Positions 35,135 to 43,702 of a DNA stretch of 64,000 bases are shown piece by piece; the first letter of the stretch is position 1; the number at the start of each line of letters is the position of its first letter. Where the stretch lies: positions 744,001 through 808,000 of the forward strand of contig JABMLP010000016.1 in the NCBI GenBank assembly GCA_013176395.1. The letters are read 5' to 3'. Position numbers and translations under genes: made by a program. Source of the stretch: Venturia oleaginea. Its lineage: Eukaryota > Ascomycota > Dothideomycetes > Venturiales > Venturiaceae. The notes beneath the pieces were generated by a model. The model saw only the letters and a list, made by a program, of their open reading frames with translations. It ran no database searches and was not told where the DNA came from.

Positions 35135-36817
35135 TCATTTCAAGTCCAATACTTGTTTCAACGCCGCCAACGCGCCGAACAAATTATTGTCATGATATTT
35201 CCTTCCATTGATCTGGAGGTTAATCGGTGCACCTTCAAAATTACCCTCATCCCACAACTTCTTAACATGTCCACACTCATCGCTCAACTCTTTATAGTCT
35301 GCCGCGTAGTCTTCTTTAGCTTTGGCAACAACCGGCGTCGGAAACACAACACCAGGATAATCTACAAAGTTGTACAGACTCGTATAAGTCCAGTACAACG
35401 CGCTGTCATGGTGGCAAGACGGTCCGACAAAGGCTGGCCCAATAACCACATCAACTTTCTGCTCTGTCCAACTGTCCGCGAACTTGCATCGGAAGTCGTC
35501 TCGCTCGAACCTTTGGTTACTGATGGCTATGGCGTCTAGCATGCCGTGCGGCTCTGCATCTTTCCAGATCCATTCGCTGAGAGGGTGGACTGGCTCGCCC
35601 GAGGCAGTGATGGCGTCTTTTGTGGCTTTGCCGCCTTCGGGCCAGTACATTCTGCGAATTTTTGACCAGGCTTCCTTGGCGCCGTAGGGTTTGAAGTCTT
35701 TGATCTCCAGGAGTGAGGCATATTTTGGATCTGAGAGGGCTTCTTTGGCCCACGCGATTGCGCGTTTCACTGGAGGTTGCGGCTCGATAAAGCCGTCATT
35801 GTTGACGATCCCGATTCGAAGTTTTCTAGGTGCGGCTGTTTGCAACCCAGTCCATGGGATAGGAATCAGACGAGGATCGGAGAGATATGGCTTTGTCGAC
35901 AAGACAAGCTTTGTGAAGAGATCCACGTCTCTCAGACTCCGACACATTGGCCCAACTGCGCACAAAACGTTCAATTCTGCCGGGAAAGCTTGATTAAGGA
36001 GGCCTTTCATCGGTAAGGTATAAGACGTCGGTTTATAACCATAGATGCCACAAAACGCCGATGGCCCTCTGATGCTTCCACCGATATCCGTTCCAACGCC
36101 CATGGGCGAGCCATACATCGCAATCAAAGCTGCTTCTCCCCCGGTCGACCCTCCAGCGGAGAGATGAATGTTGAAGGGATTCAAGACCCGCCCGTAGTGA
36201 GAGTCACTCTCAAGATGCATGATCGTCTGAGGCTGGTTCGTTTTGCAATAGAACACCGCGCCGAGACTTCGAAGAATACCAATTAGCTGGCTATCTTTCT
36301 CATCTTTGACTGTGCTACCAAAACAGCCCTGTGATGAGAAGGTGCTTGCTATAGGCATGTGTTCTTTGATGGATATTGGCACGCCGTGGAGGGGACCAAT
36401 GGTTCGACCATTCTTTTCTAGATAGTCGTCGAGGATCTTGGCTTGCTCGATGGCAGAATCCATGAACCACTGGGTGAGGCAGCATGTCAGCTGGTGACAG
36501 ATGATGGATCGCTTGGCAAATGCTGCCGCCACGGCCACAGCTGTATATCGTTTTGTAGCGATTGCTTCCGCAAGAGATGTGCAGTCATGAGTTTCTGTGA
36601 TTTCGATCTCCTGGGTTGTCAAGATACCACATGTCGATGGAATCTTCGAAACGTCGACCGGTGGGTTGGTGATGATATCGGACGGAAGCAGGTACCCGGC
36701 AGGAACTTTCTTCCAAAAAGCTGTGAGTAATGCTGAACGCTTTTCTTCGAAGTCTGGAGTCCCTTTTTGTAATTCCAGAGTTTGGACGACTGGGAAGTGT
36801 GCCCCGTTAACGATCAT
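35135..36817 (-). CDS. amidase-signature family amidase (acetamidase-like)
   Basis: A single exon encodes 560 residues. The Ser-cisSer-Lys catalytic triad of the amidase signature is visible. The Lys lies in GVPISIKEHM (about residue 150). The cis-Ser lies in the glycine-rich SAGGSTGGEAALIAMYGS, and the nucleophile Ser in GVGTDIGGSIRGPSAFCGIYGY. The N-terminal region (LLTTQEIEITETHDCTSLAE) and the length fit fungal acetamidase and fatty-acid-amide-hydrolase relatives. The reaction is hydrolysis of an amide to a carboxylic acid and ammonia; the substrate is unknown. No signal peptide is seen, so it is probably cytosolic. It stands alone between transposons. The signature is intact and no frameshift is seen. 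Confidence 0.9.
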   Translation of the reverse strand: MIVNGAHFPVVQTLELQKGTPDFEEKRSALLTAFWKKVPAGYLLPSDIITNPPVDVSKIPSTCGILTTQEIEITETHDCTSLAEAIATKRYTAVAVAAAFAKRSIICHQLTCCLTQWFMDSAIEQAKILDDYLEKNGRTIGPLHGVPISIKEHMPIASTFSSQGCFGSTVKDEKDSQLIGILRSLGAVFYCKTNQPQTIMHLESDSHYGRVLNPFNIHLSAGGSTGGEAALIAMYGSPMGVGTDIGGSIRGPSAFCGIYGYKPTSYTLPMKGLLNQAFPAELNVLCAVGPMCRSLRDVDLFTKLVLSTKPYLSDPRLIPIPWTGLQTAAPRKLRIGIVNNDGFIEPQPPVKRAIAWAKEALSDPKYASLLEIKDFKPYGAKEAWSKIRRMYWPEGGKATKDAITASGEPVHPLSEWIWKDAEPHGMLDAIAISNQRFERDDFRCKFADSWTEQKVDVVIGPAFVGPSCHHDSALYWTYTSLYNFVDYPGVVFPTPVVAKAKEDYAADYKELSDECGHVKKLWDEGNFEGAPINLQINGRKYHDNNLFGALAALKQVLDLK

Positions 36818-37868
36818 GCTGACTAAGATTCAGACTACTCAGGCGAGAGTTGTTGCGCGAATGTCTCCGTCCAATGTTCGAAATGTGCAAGAGTTATCTT
36901 ACTATATATATAGTAGAAGCAAGAGAGTCATGCAAGGACAGTTCCAAGGCGATTAACAATAGGGGCAGTGATTGATAGACAGCCATCAAGGATCTCCATT
37001 CGGACATGAGCGCAACTTCGATCCCGTCAGCTGACATCTTCATTTTCTGCAAGTTATCATGCTGCGAACGGTAGAGAGAGATCAGTAAAGGTTTAGCGAA
37101 GAAGTAGCGGCGATCTATCTTGGAGATTGTGGTCCACCTCCACATGATTGTCATTGATATGTCTTATCACCTCTGTCAACTGTCAAGTATCGAACTCTAT
37201 CTTGATTACCTTAAGCTACTGACGTATGTTTATGACTCTGCTTCGCTTGGAGGCGCGTTTGACATACTGTAATGACCACGACCTTCGGCAAATTACCAAA
37301 CTCTTGGGATCTGTCTTGGGACTTATACTCTGTCGTGCAAAGATCCAGGAGTATGGATTAAATCGATGTTCGGTGCTGCGCTTGTTCAGTACGACTTTGG
37401 AGAATATTTCGTATGTTGCCTATACTCTGTGAGGTGAATAGATAGCAAAATCTTTAAGATTTGGGCGTTTAATCACAAGCTTTGACATTGAGGTTGATAG
37501 TTTTAGTACAGCCATGAACTTCGCGAGCTCAATCTCGAACTCAAAGCGTGTAATGAGGCGCCAAGCATTGTTGCGGTTTTTTCATTTGGGCTTGCACTAG
37601 ACCGAGATAGTGAGATGCAGCCGTTTCGGGACCTATTACCTCTGGCTACATCTCGCCTAATTCTTCAATGAATTATACCTGCGGAGAGTCTATCGTCTCG
37701 AAGCCTACTAGAGAGTCGACTTTTCTGACCTCCGCCATGAGAACTATCACAGGCTGCTCTAATCTGGGGCTAGGGAGTCGGCCGACAATGCACAAGAGGT
37801 AGGCCTAACACTTCCTCACTTTCTACCGTAACACCCACTTTCCCAACTTCACTCACCCATCATCCAAT
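36818..37868. other. intergenic, no gene seen
   Basis: The amidase promoter (with an ACTATATATATAGTA palindrome at about 36899) and about 1 kb without coding signal run up to the interrupted tRNA gene. Confidence 0.45.
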
Positions 37869-37891
37869 GGTGAGATGACCGAGCGGTTTAA

Positions 37892-37941
37892 GTAAGTTTG
37901 ACTATTCAGACCAATCAACTCGTTCTAACATCGTGTCCTAG
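37892..37941 (+). other. spliceosomal-intron-like insertion 1 in the tRNA D arm
   Basis: This 50-nt segment starts GTAAGTTTGAC and ends TCTAACATCGTGTCCTAG. It carries a consensus 5' splice site, a CTAAC branch motif 14 nt before the end, and a TAG acceptor. Removing it joins GGTTTAA to GGCTCTAGG, restoring a Leu-tRNA D arm exactly. Size and signals match introns in neighbouring protein genes. Confidence 0.65.
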
Positions 37942-37998
37942 GGCTCTAGGTTAAGGTCACCAACCTTAGCATCGAATTCCTAGTGGAGAAATCCTCGT

Positions 37999-38049
37999 GT
38001 AAGTTGATTTCACCTCGGAAATGGATGAGCGTGTACTGACATTGTAAAG
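37999..38049 (+). other. spliceosomal-intron-like insertion 2 before the tRNA T arm
   Basis: This 51-nt segment starts GTAAGTTGATT and ends TACTGACATTGTAAAG. It carries a consensus 5' splice site, a CTGAC branch-like motif and an AAG acceptor. Removing it joins CCTCGT to GGGTTCGAATCCC and completes the T stem. Confidence 0.65.
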
Positions 38050-38077
38050 GGGTTCGAATCCCATTCTCATCATACTC

Positions 38078-38082
38078 TTTTT
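38078..38082 (+). terminator. candidate RNA polymerase III terminator
   Basis: A run of five T lies 6 nt after the tRNA discriminator base; a second five-T run follows at about 38097-38101. T-runs at this distance are the normal Pol III stop signal. Confidence 0.6.
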
Positions 38083-38895
38083 GTCTTATCCATCTCTTTT
38101 TGTCGATCGTGTTTTGGTCGTGGCTAGTCTTGGTTTTCTGTCTTTGGGGTGAGTTTAGGGGTAGTCTTCATGTCAGGATGAGTTGTAAGAAGATTGCGGA
38201 CTGCACCTCAGCCAGTCTTTTGATTTGCTCCTTTCGAGACTCTTCCCGAAGCTCCGATCGTTCCTCGGATAGGCTTTATACTTTCTCGTGGTGCAGGATC
38301 TGTGAGTGCTGTCGGACTAGCAGGTACCTAGCATTGTCAAAGCAATAGACAAGCATGCTTACGCTGGAGCGAGATCGCACGGGAATTTCAGTTGGTAAAC
38401 TTACCTTCTATTGAGATGCGAGTTCACTGTCTCCTCCACATCTCTCTTGCCCTTGAACGACATTATTCTACATTGACCCCAAATACTGGTTCATCGGAAA
38501 TGGCGGCATCTGAAGCTGGCAAACAATCGAAGAACAATATCTCTTGAAGCTATGAGCAAGAGCAACGAGAGATAGAGGATGTGCTCCAAATACTGCTGGC
38601 CCATGTACTCTTCGATTCCTTGTGTCCACTGAAGAACATGTCGAGCTCGCGGCGAAAGAGATGAACGACCGATGGAAGATGACACGTTTCTCGCAGCGTG
38701 GCAGAATTGGTAGATTCCTAGAGACCGCAAGAAGAACGAGGGATTTGATAGCATCCGCGGAGAAGTGCCTTCTTTGAGTCGATAAAGTGCAATCAGCGCT
38801 CGCACACGGCAGCTTCTTTATCCGTTGTCGAAGAGCGATAAAGAGTTCGTGCCCCGCGAAGATCAACGATGAACCTGTGATCCAGCGGTGTGTAG
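38083..38895. other. intergenic, no gene seen
   Basis: The stretch lies between the tRNA gene and the MITE. Only unsupported short frames on both strands are present. Confidence 0.45.
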
Positions 38896-39042
38896 TACCG
38901 TATTATCTTGCCAAAGTGAATTCTGAGACATGGGTGGCATTAATCAAGTTTGTCAGCAAAAATATGATATTTTACGCATGGACGAAGTTTGTATGTAAAA
39001 ACATCCCTGTCCCAGAGTTCACTGTTGCAAGATAATACGGTA
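38896..39042. mobile_element. 147-bp MITE with about 38-bp imperfect inverted ends
   Basis: The left end TACCGTATTATCTTGCCAAA is mirrored at the right end (reverse complement TACCGTATTATCTTGCAACA). The first 16 bases are identical and the match continues through AGTGAA-TCTG-GACA with about five mismatches. TA at both tips fits a Tc1/mariner-type target duplication. There is no coding capacity, so it is a non-autonomous element. It lies 150 bp from a full-size mariner but its ends differ from that element. Confidence 0.8.
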
Positions 39043-39192
39043 TCTGGCATGTCCTCGCGAGATACGAAGCAATAAGAACCCTATCATCCAACAGCCAATG
39101 TTCCCGGCTTATCCGTTCCGGCTCTCTGGCATAAAGATTGACATCGGCCCGGAAGGCACAGAAAAGTTTAAACCCCGGGACCAAGCGCTATA

Positions 39193-40529
39193 CTATGGTC
39201 TCTACGGAATTAAAGGTTAGCTGCACATCATCCGCAGGGGCCCTCAGGGCTTCATTTTTCTCGTATGTTCCAATTGTATTTGGTGTAATATACATCTGAA
39301 TAAGCTACCATTTCGTATGCCAGCCATTTGCAGCAATCATGTCAAGGCACCTCTGATGCATACTTGCAATTAATCCAAAAAGAGCCTCCTCTGTAACCAC
39401 CACGTCCCAGGCCTCCTACACAATCCTACCTAGCTCAGGGTAGCCATATTCTCTATCTGGGTAATTCTCTTCAATGTAGTCCTTCATCCAGTTCCAGATG
39501 GTCTCAATTGGATTCAGATCTGGAGAGAAAGCCGGCCAATAAATGAGGTAGACCCCTCTCCGTAAGAACTCCTATTTTGTTATCTTTGCACCGTGACCTG
39601 GAGTCCCATCCTGCATTAAGAGGAGTCCCTTTCCTCGTACGTAGTCTGAAATCAGAGGGACCAGGTGTTCTGTATAGGTAGGACCACTGATAGAACCCCA
39701 GCCCTTCTCCCAAAAGAGAGAAGGTCCTCTTTCAATGCCTGAAAAGGAGCCCCAGAACATCCATCTTTTCTTCCGTACAAACTTCTCAAGGATAAAGTCA
39801 GGGTGAAGAGATTCACCCTTTTTTCGTGTCACATATTGCCTCCGGTGTCTCCCTCCTGTAACCCAAGTCTCATCAGTCCACAGAATACGTGTCCAATCGT
39901 ATAGGGACCAGTTGAAGTGCTCGTGAGCGAAGGCAAGTCTCTCTTGGCGGTTTTTTTCGCTGAGTGGTGGTTTAACTCGTGCAATTCTTCAATAGTAGCC
40001 TCTCTTTTCAAGGGCTGCTCCAATTACTCTATCAGAGACTTTGAAATGACTGAATTGGGTTGAGAGTTCTAGATAGGACATGAGGCGGTTCTTTTTACAG
40101 GCGGTGACAAAGGCTTCAAGCTCATCAACCTGTTCTTCGGAAAGAGGGGTTTGGATCCCACATGGCCCTTTTTCTGCGGTGTAGGTTGGCCAGGAGCGAT
40201 AGCTTTCTGAATTTGACGTAGAGAGATATCAACTTGAAGAGGAGATTTGAATGAAAGAAAGTAATCTCTGATTGCTGCAACCGTGAAGCCAGCGTCACGT
40301 AGAGTAAGAATCTTGAGCCTGGTATCGCGTGAAAGCTCCTGACGGCGTTTCTTCTTTGGTGTAGCCATCTTCAGAGAGGATGAAAAGAATGAGTAATGGC
40401 AAGAATGGCTGCATGCGGGTTTAAAACACCAAAAATCGATGGTATCATGTAATTTGAGCTTCATTTATAACCCCAGTGACCCCCCTGCAGATGATGTGCA
40501 GCTAGCCTTTAATTCCGTAGAGACCATAG
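39193..40529 (-). mobile_element. mariner/Tc1-type DNA transposon with mutated DD34E transposase
   Basis: The 1337-bp element lies between TA dinucleotides (39191-39192 and 40530-40531). It has about 45-bp inverted ends beginning CTATGGTCTCTACGGAATTA, with two mismatches in the first 45 bases. The length is standard for mariner. The single transposase gene on the minus strand is disrupted by nonsense and frameshift mutations, so the copy is not autonomous. Confidence 0.88.
39305..40368 (-). pseudogene. mariner-type transposase, DD34E, inactivated
   Basis: The reading starts at the ATG at 40368 (MATPKKKRRQELSRDTRLKI). The helix-turn-helix part is ILTLRDAGFTVAAIRDYFLS. One frameshift occurs near 40130-40150. 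The catalytic residues are all visible: first Asp in ILWTDETWVTGG, second Asp in LLLMQDGTPGHG, and Glu in SPDLNPIETIWNWM, 34 residues after the second Asp. Three in-frame stops are present, after RGYY (TGA for Arg), after AKITK (TAG) and in GRIV*EAWDVV (TAG). All are explained by C-to-T changes, as repeat-induced point mutation would cause. The reading ends at NGWHTKW and a stop at 39305. Confidence 0.85.
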
Positions 40530-41261
40530 TACAAAGTCAAAACCATCAGGCGCACGCTCTGGAGCTGTTTCAGATTGAAATGTCGCGCCCAATACGCTGC
40601 TATGGTAATGGCCAAGAGCTGTCGAGCAATCGAAGAAGCCTTCTAGAACGTGTAAGTCGATATTGCCCTTGGGAACGTGCAGGCCGATGACATAGTGACA
40701 TCTACTGCCGTTTTAGATAAGAGGAGACTGCGTGATTGTGTTTTTGATCGCATTCCATGCGCAAATCAGGGAGATCATCCCTTATCTGTTTTTCGGAAAG
40801 TCGGTGATTCGAAAAGTGGACCAGAATGGATGGCACAGATGTGGTTGCGGCGCGCTGGCTAAAACGCAGGCTCTAAAATGTCCTGAAATTTCACAGACCA
40901 GATACGGGATCATGTTGTGTAGATCCATCTCCTCTTTGTACATTGCCCATGACCCAACTCGGCGTCGAAGACGCTCGAATGCCTCGGTAGAATCGCAAAA
41001 ACGCTCGATCGGTCTCTGTCCGTTCACGTTGTCGGTGAATTTCGAGCGAGGCAAATCGTGAGAGCGCGGCACGGAAGTCGTTGTCATACGGTGTGCTATC
41101 CTAGTCAATTGATCAGAGTTTATCTAGTGAATTAACCACTATACGCAGCTCTTCTCAACGTGCGAGTTGTTGCCGTGGAGTCGAGCTTCTCTCCGGATGT
41201 GATAAGATAAAGACGTGAGAGTATATATCTGGATGTCTTGTACCTTAACCTGCGCACCCAA
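40530..41261. other. intergenic, no gene seen
   Basis: The stretch lies between the mariner and the secreted-repeat gene. No supported gene. Confidence 0.45.
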
Positions 41262-41327
41262 AGTCAATCACCTCCAAGTCAATAACCTACAAATCGGTCA
41301 ACCTACGAGTCGATCAACCTAACAGTC
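41262..41327 (+). repeat. degenerate 15-16-bp minisatellite upstream of a secreted-protein gene
   Basis: Four imperfect units of the form AGTCAATCACCTCCA / AGTCAATAACCTACA / AATCGGTCAACCTACG / AGTCGATCAACCTAAC end 30 bp before the start codon at 41358. They are probably in the 5' UTR or core promoter. Confidence 0.7.
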
Positions 41328-41357
41328 ATTACCGCGACGAGTCAAAGATCAGCTGCA

Positions 41358-42087
41358 ATGCATTTCACCAACCTCGCCATTATCACGCTCACTTCGTGGA
41401 CTACAATTGTATTTGCAGCTCCCACGCCGATACCAGTGCCGCAATGGTTCGATCCCAACGAGCCCGGCAACCGACCGATGCCGCCAGTGTCTGGCAATCC
41501 ATATATCGCAAATAGCGCAGGCTCTGGCCTAAACGCCCCCGCGAGTATACTCGAGTGAGTTCGGCATCTCATAAGCTCTTCCGTATGTGAAAGCTGACTT
41601 TGATCGCAGTACACCTCAGAAAGGACAAGACGGTACATACTTGACCAATGGTTTGGGAACATACCACAAGTCGGATAAGGGCACAACTATGTCGAGTGCT
41701 CTGGGAAGTATCGAGAAATCAGGAGGAGCAACAACATGGTCAAATGGCCTTGGTAGTGTTACTTACGGCAAGGATGGTCTAAAGTTGGGGTTGCCTGGAT
41801 CAAAACCAAAGAAGGCACCAGAATTCGGACCGCAGGCTACGCCACAGAATTCTGGACCACAGTGGCAGAATCCTGCACCGCAGAACTTTGGACCACAGAA
41901 TGATGGATCACAGAGTTTTGGACCGCAGAATGTTGGACCACAGAGTTTTGGACCGCAGAATTTTGGACCACAGAATGTTGGGCCACAGAATTCTAAGCCA
42001 CACTGGCAGAATGTTGGACCGCAGAATGTTGGACCGCAGAATGTTGGACCATCTGGATCGGGGTGGACCTTGGTGGGCCCTCCGTGA
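41358..42087 (+). CDS. small secreted protein with GPQ-type tandem repeats
   Basis: Exons 41358-41554 and 41610-42087 (55-nt intron) give 224 residues. The signal peptide is MHFTNLAIITLTSWTTIVFA with likely cleavage at FAAPTP. The middle part has three similar blocks with the core TNGLGTY, SSALGSIEKSG and SNGLGSVTYGKDG. This resembles repeated Gly/Ser-rich beta-like modules of fungal secreted proteins. From about residue 150 to the end there are about 14 copies of a pentapeptide-like unit (F/V)GPQ(N/S), with 15-bp unit repeats in the DNA. There are no cysteines and no membrane anchor. No known family is recognised. It may be a wall-associated or effector-like protein; that is inference only. 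Confidence 0.8.
41818..42050 (+). repeat. 15-bp-unit coding tandem repeat (GPQN)
   Basis: Repeated units related to TTGGACCGCAGAATG encode (F/V)GPQ(N/S). Neighbouring copies are nearly identical in sequence, so length polymorphism between strains is likely. Confidence 0.85.
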
Positions 42088-43702
42088 AAGCTTGGATGAT
42101 TGTGTATTTGTAGTTGTCTAATTCAATGATTTTGAGCCATTTCGAGCTTTTTTCAAAGTTTGTCACTCCGAGAATTTGCCACCATGGCGGTGCGTAATGC
42201 TGCGCCACAGTCGTGAGAGGAAATCTGCAAAGACATGAGGCCGCCGGCGGAACATGAATCGGCCCCCATTTGCAAGGCATAATCCTGCCTAATGAGATAG
42301 CACTAGAAATAATAAGCTGGCTGGATTCCATCTGGCTGGACTTGCCTTGAACTACACTTCTGTTCACCTTTCATGCGCTTCAGAATGTACCATAATAGGA
42401 AACATAAGGAACCAACCTTTCCTTCCTTGTTGACATGTACAGCTTACAACTCACCTCAGCAGGAGTAAAGCCGCGAGTTCAGAATAGCTCCAGGACAGCC
42501 ACTTGACGACATACTCGGCGCGAATTCGCGACGCACGCTCTGTGGACAGATTCGAGTTGCGTATCGCACAGATGGTACGAAAGAGATGCAGGCAGCAGAA
42601 AAGCAAAGATCGAGAGCTGGACGAACGAAAGCTGCTATTTTATGCTGCTGCATAGCCCGGGATTCGTCTTGATGGCTTTGGTGGCCAAGACGACTCAACC
42701 GTTCACCTTCAAAGTGATGGGCGACGAGGATCGTTCCAACGGATGTTCCTGACGGACAACCTTTGATGAAGCGGAAAGGAACAAAATGGATCCCGTATAT
42801 CCGCACTCGTAACGACTCAGCCCACGGCCGAGGCAAAAGAATGCTGACCAAACAACAACACAGAATGCTGAGCACGATACAAAGGATGAGTGCTCATGCC
42901 GGTGTATGCAGAACCGGCCATGGCGAAAAAAGCGGTGTTGCTTTGGCTGTACTCGGATATCTCAGCTCATGCTGCGCCTCCGCTAGGTAATAAGGGGATC
43001 AAAGAATGTTGGAAGAGCGAGACCAAACAAGAAGTTGAAGTACTGGTGAAATCGATGATGTGGCAACGGCGGAATCTTCCGCTCCAATTTCCTAGTGAAG
43101 CTTGTGGCTGAGTCAATCAAAGTCACGCGGCCCGCTTCTTTCTCCGACCGATTTTCCTCCATCTCCAAAAAATAAAGAACCTCAGTCATCTCTCCCATCT
43201 CCCGTCGGGCATCAACTTTCTGACTTCCTCCCATCGAGCACTCCAAGCTTCAGTGAGTCAGTCATTCCACTCGGGCTTGCGAGACCCATCAGAGTTTGGG
43301 ACTCACCTTGTTCAGCCTGTCACCGGACCATTTTCGCGTTTAGAAGGAAGCTGTGTCAACCTAGAAGTTGATTCGGCCAGTCCGGACGTATATAACAAGT
43401 CCGACGCGTCTTTTCGCGTCCATCGGCCTGGCCTACCTCTTCGCCTGACTTGTTCGACCTGGTTTTGCCACTTTTGTATCCAAGAGCATCGTGGCACCAA
43501 TTACCAAGAGCGATCTTCAGCCACAAGCAAATCCGAGTTTCGAAACGTTGACTCCTAGTACGGATCCCAGTCACGCGGGCAAGCAGTCTTCCATCACACG
43601 GCTCAGCCACAAGTGGTCGTCAGAATAAGAAGAAAGCTGTTGCCTTAGGATATTCACCGAAACCGCAGCCTGCACGTCAAAATCGCTGTTCCATATAACA
43701 AA
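42088..43702. other. intergenic, no supported gene
   Basis: No coding signal is convincing on either strand in this 1.6-kb stretch. The last part is the promoter and leader of the C2H2 gene. Confidence 0.45.

Larger units (their letters stand above)
37869..38072 (+). tRNA. tRNA-Leu(AAG), interrupted by one canonical intron and two spliceosomal-intron-like segments
   Basis: Four pieces (37869-37891, 37942-37956, 37978-37998, 38050-38072) assemble into an 82-nt class II tRNA. The acceptor stem GGTGAGA pairs with TCTCATC (one G-T), followed by discriminator A. The D arm is ACC/GGC around GAGCGGTTTAA. The anticodon stem CTAGG/CCTAG closes a loop with AAG at 37953-37955. The variable arm GGA-GAAA-TCC has a GNRA loop. 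The T arm GTGGG-TTCGAAT-CCCAT is complete. The 21-nt segment 37957-37977 sits one base after the anticodon, the standard site, and contains CCTTA, which can pair with TAAGG of the anticodon loop. Segments 37892-37941 and 37999-38049 are not at tRNA intron positions. The B box GGTTCGAATCC is perfect; the A box has A at position 10 instead of G. Whether it is expressed is unknown. Confidence 0.7.

Noticed and set aside
34826..35539. 237-codon plus-strand frame overlapping the amidase 3' end
   Set aside because: It starts at a non-ATG codon, is antisense to the conserved amidase and shows no domain.
38468..38866. 132-codon minus-strand frame near the MITE
   Set aside because: Composition is random and a competing overlapping frame of similar length exists; no domain.
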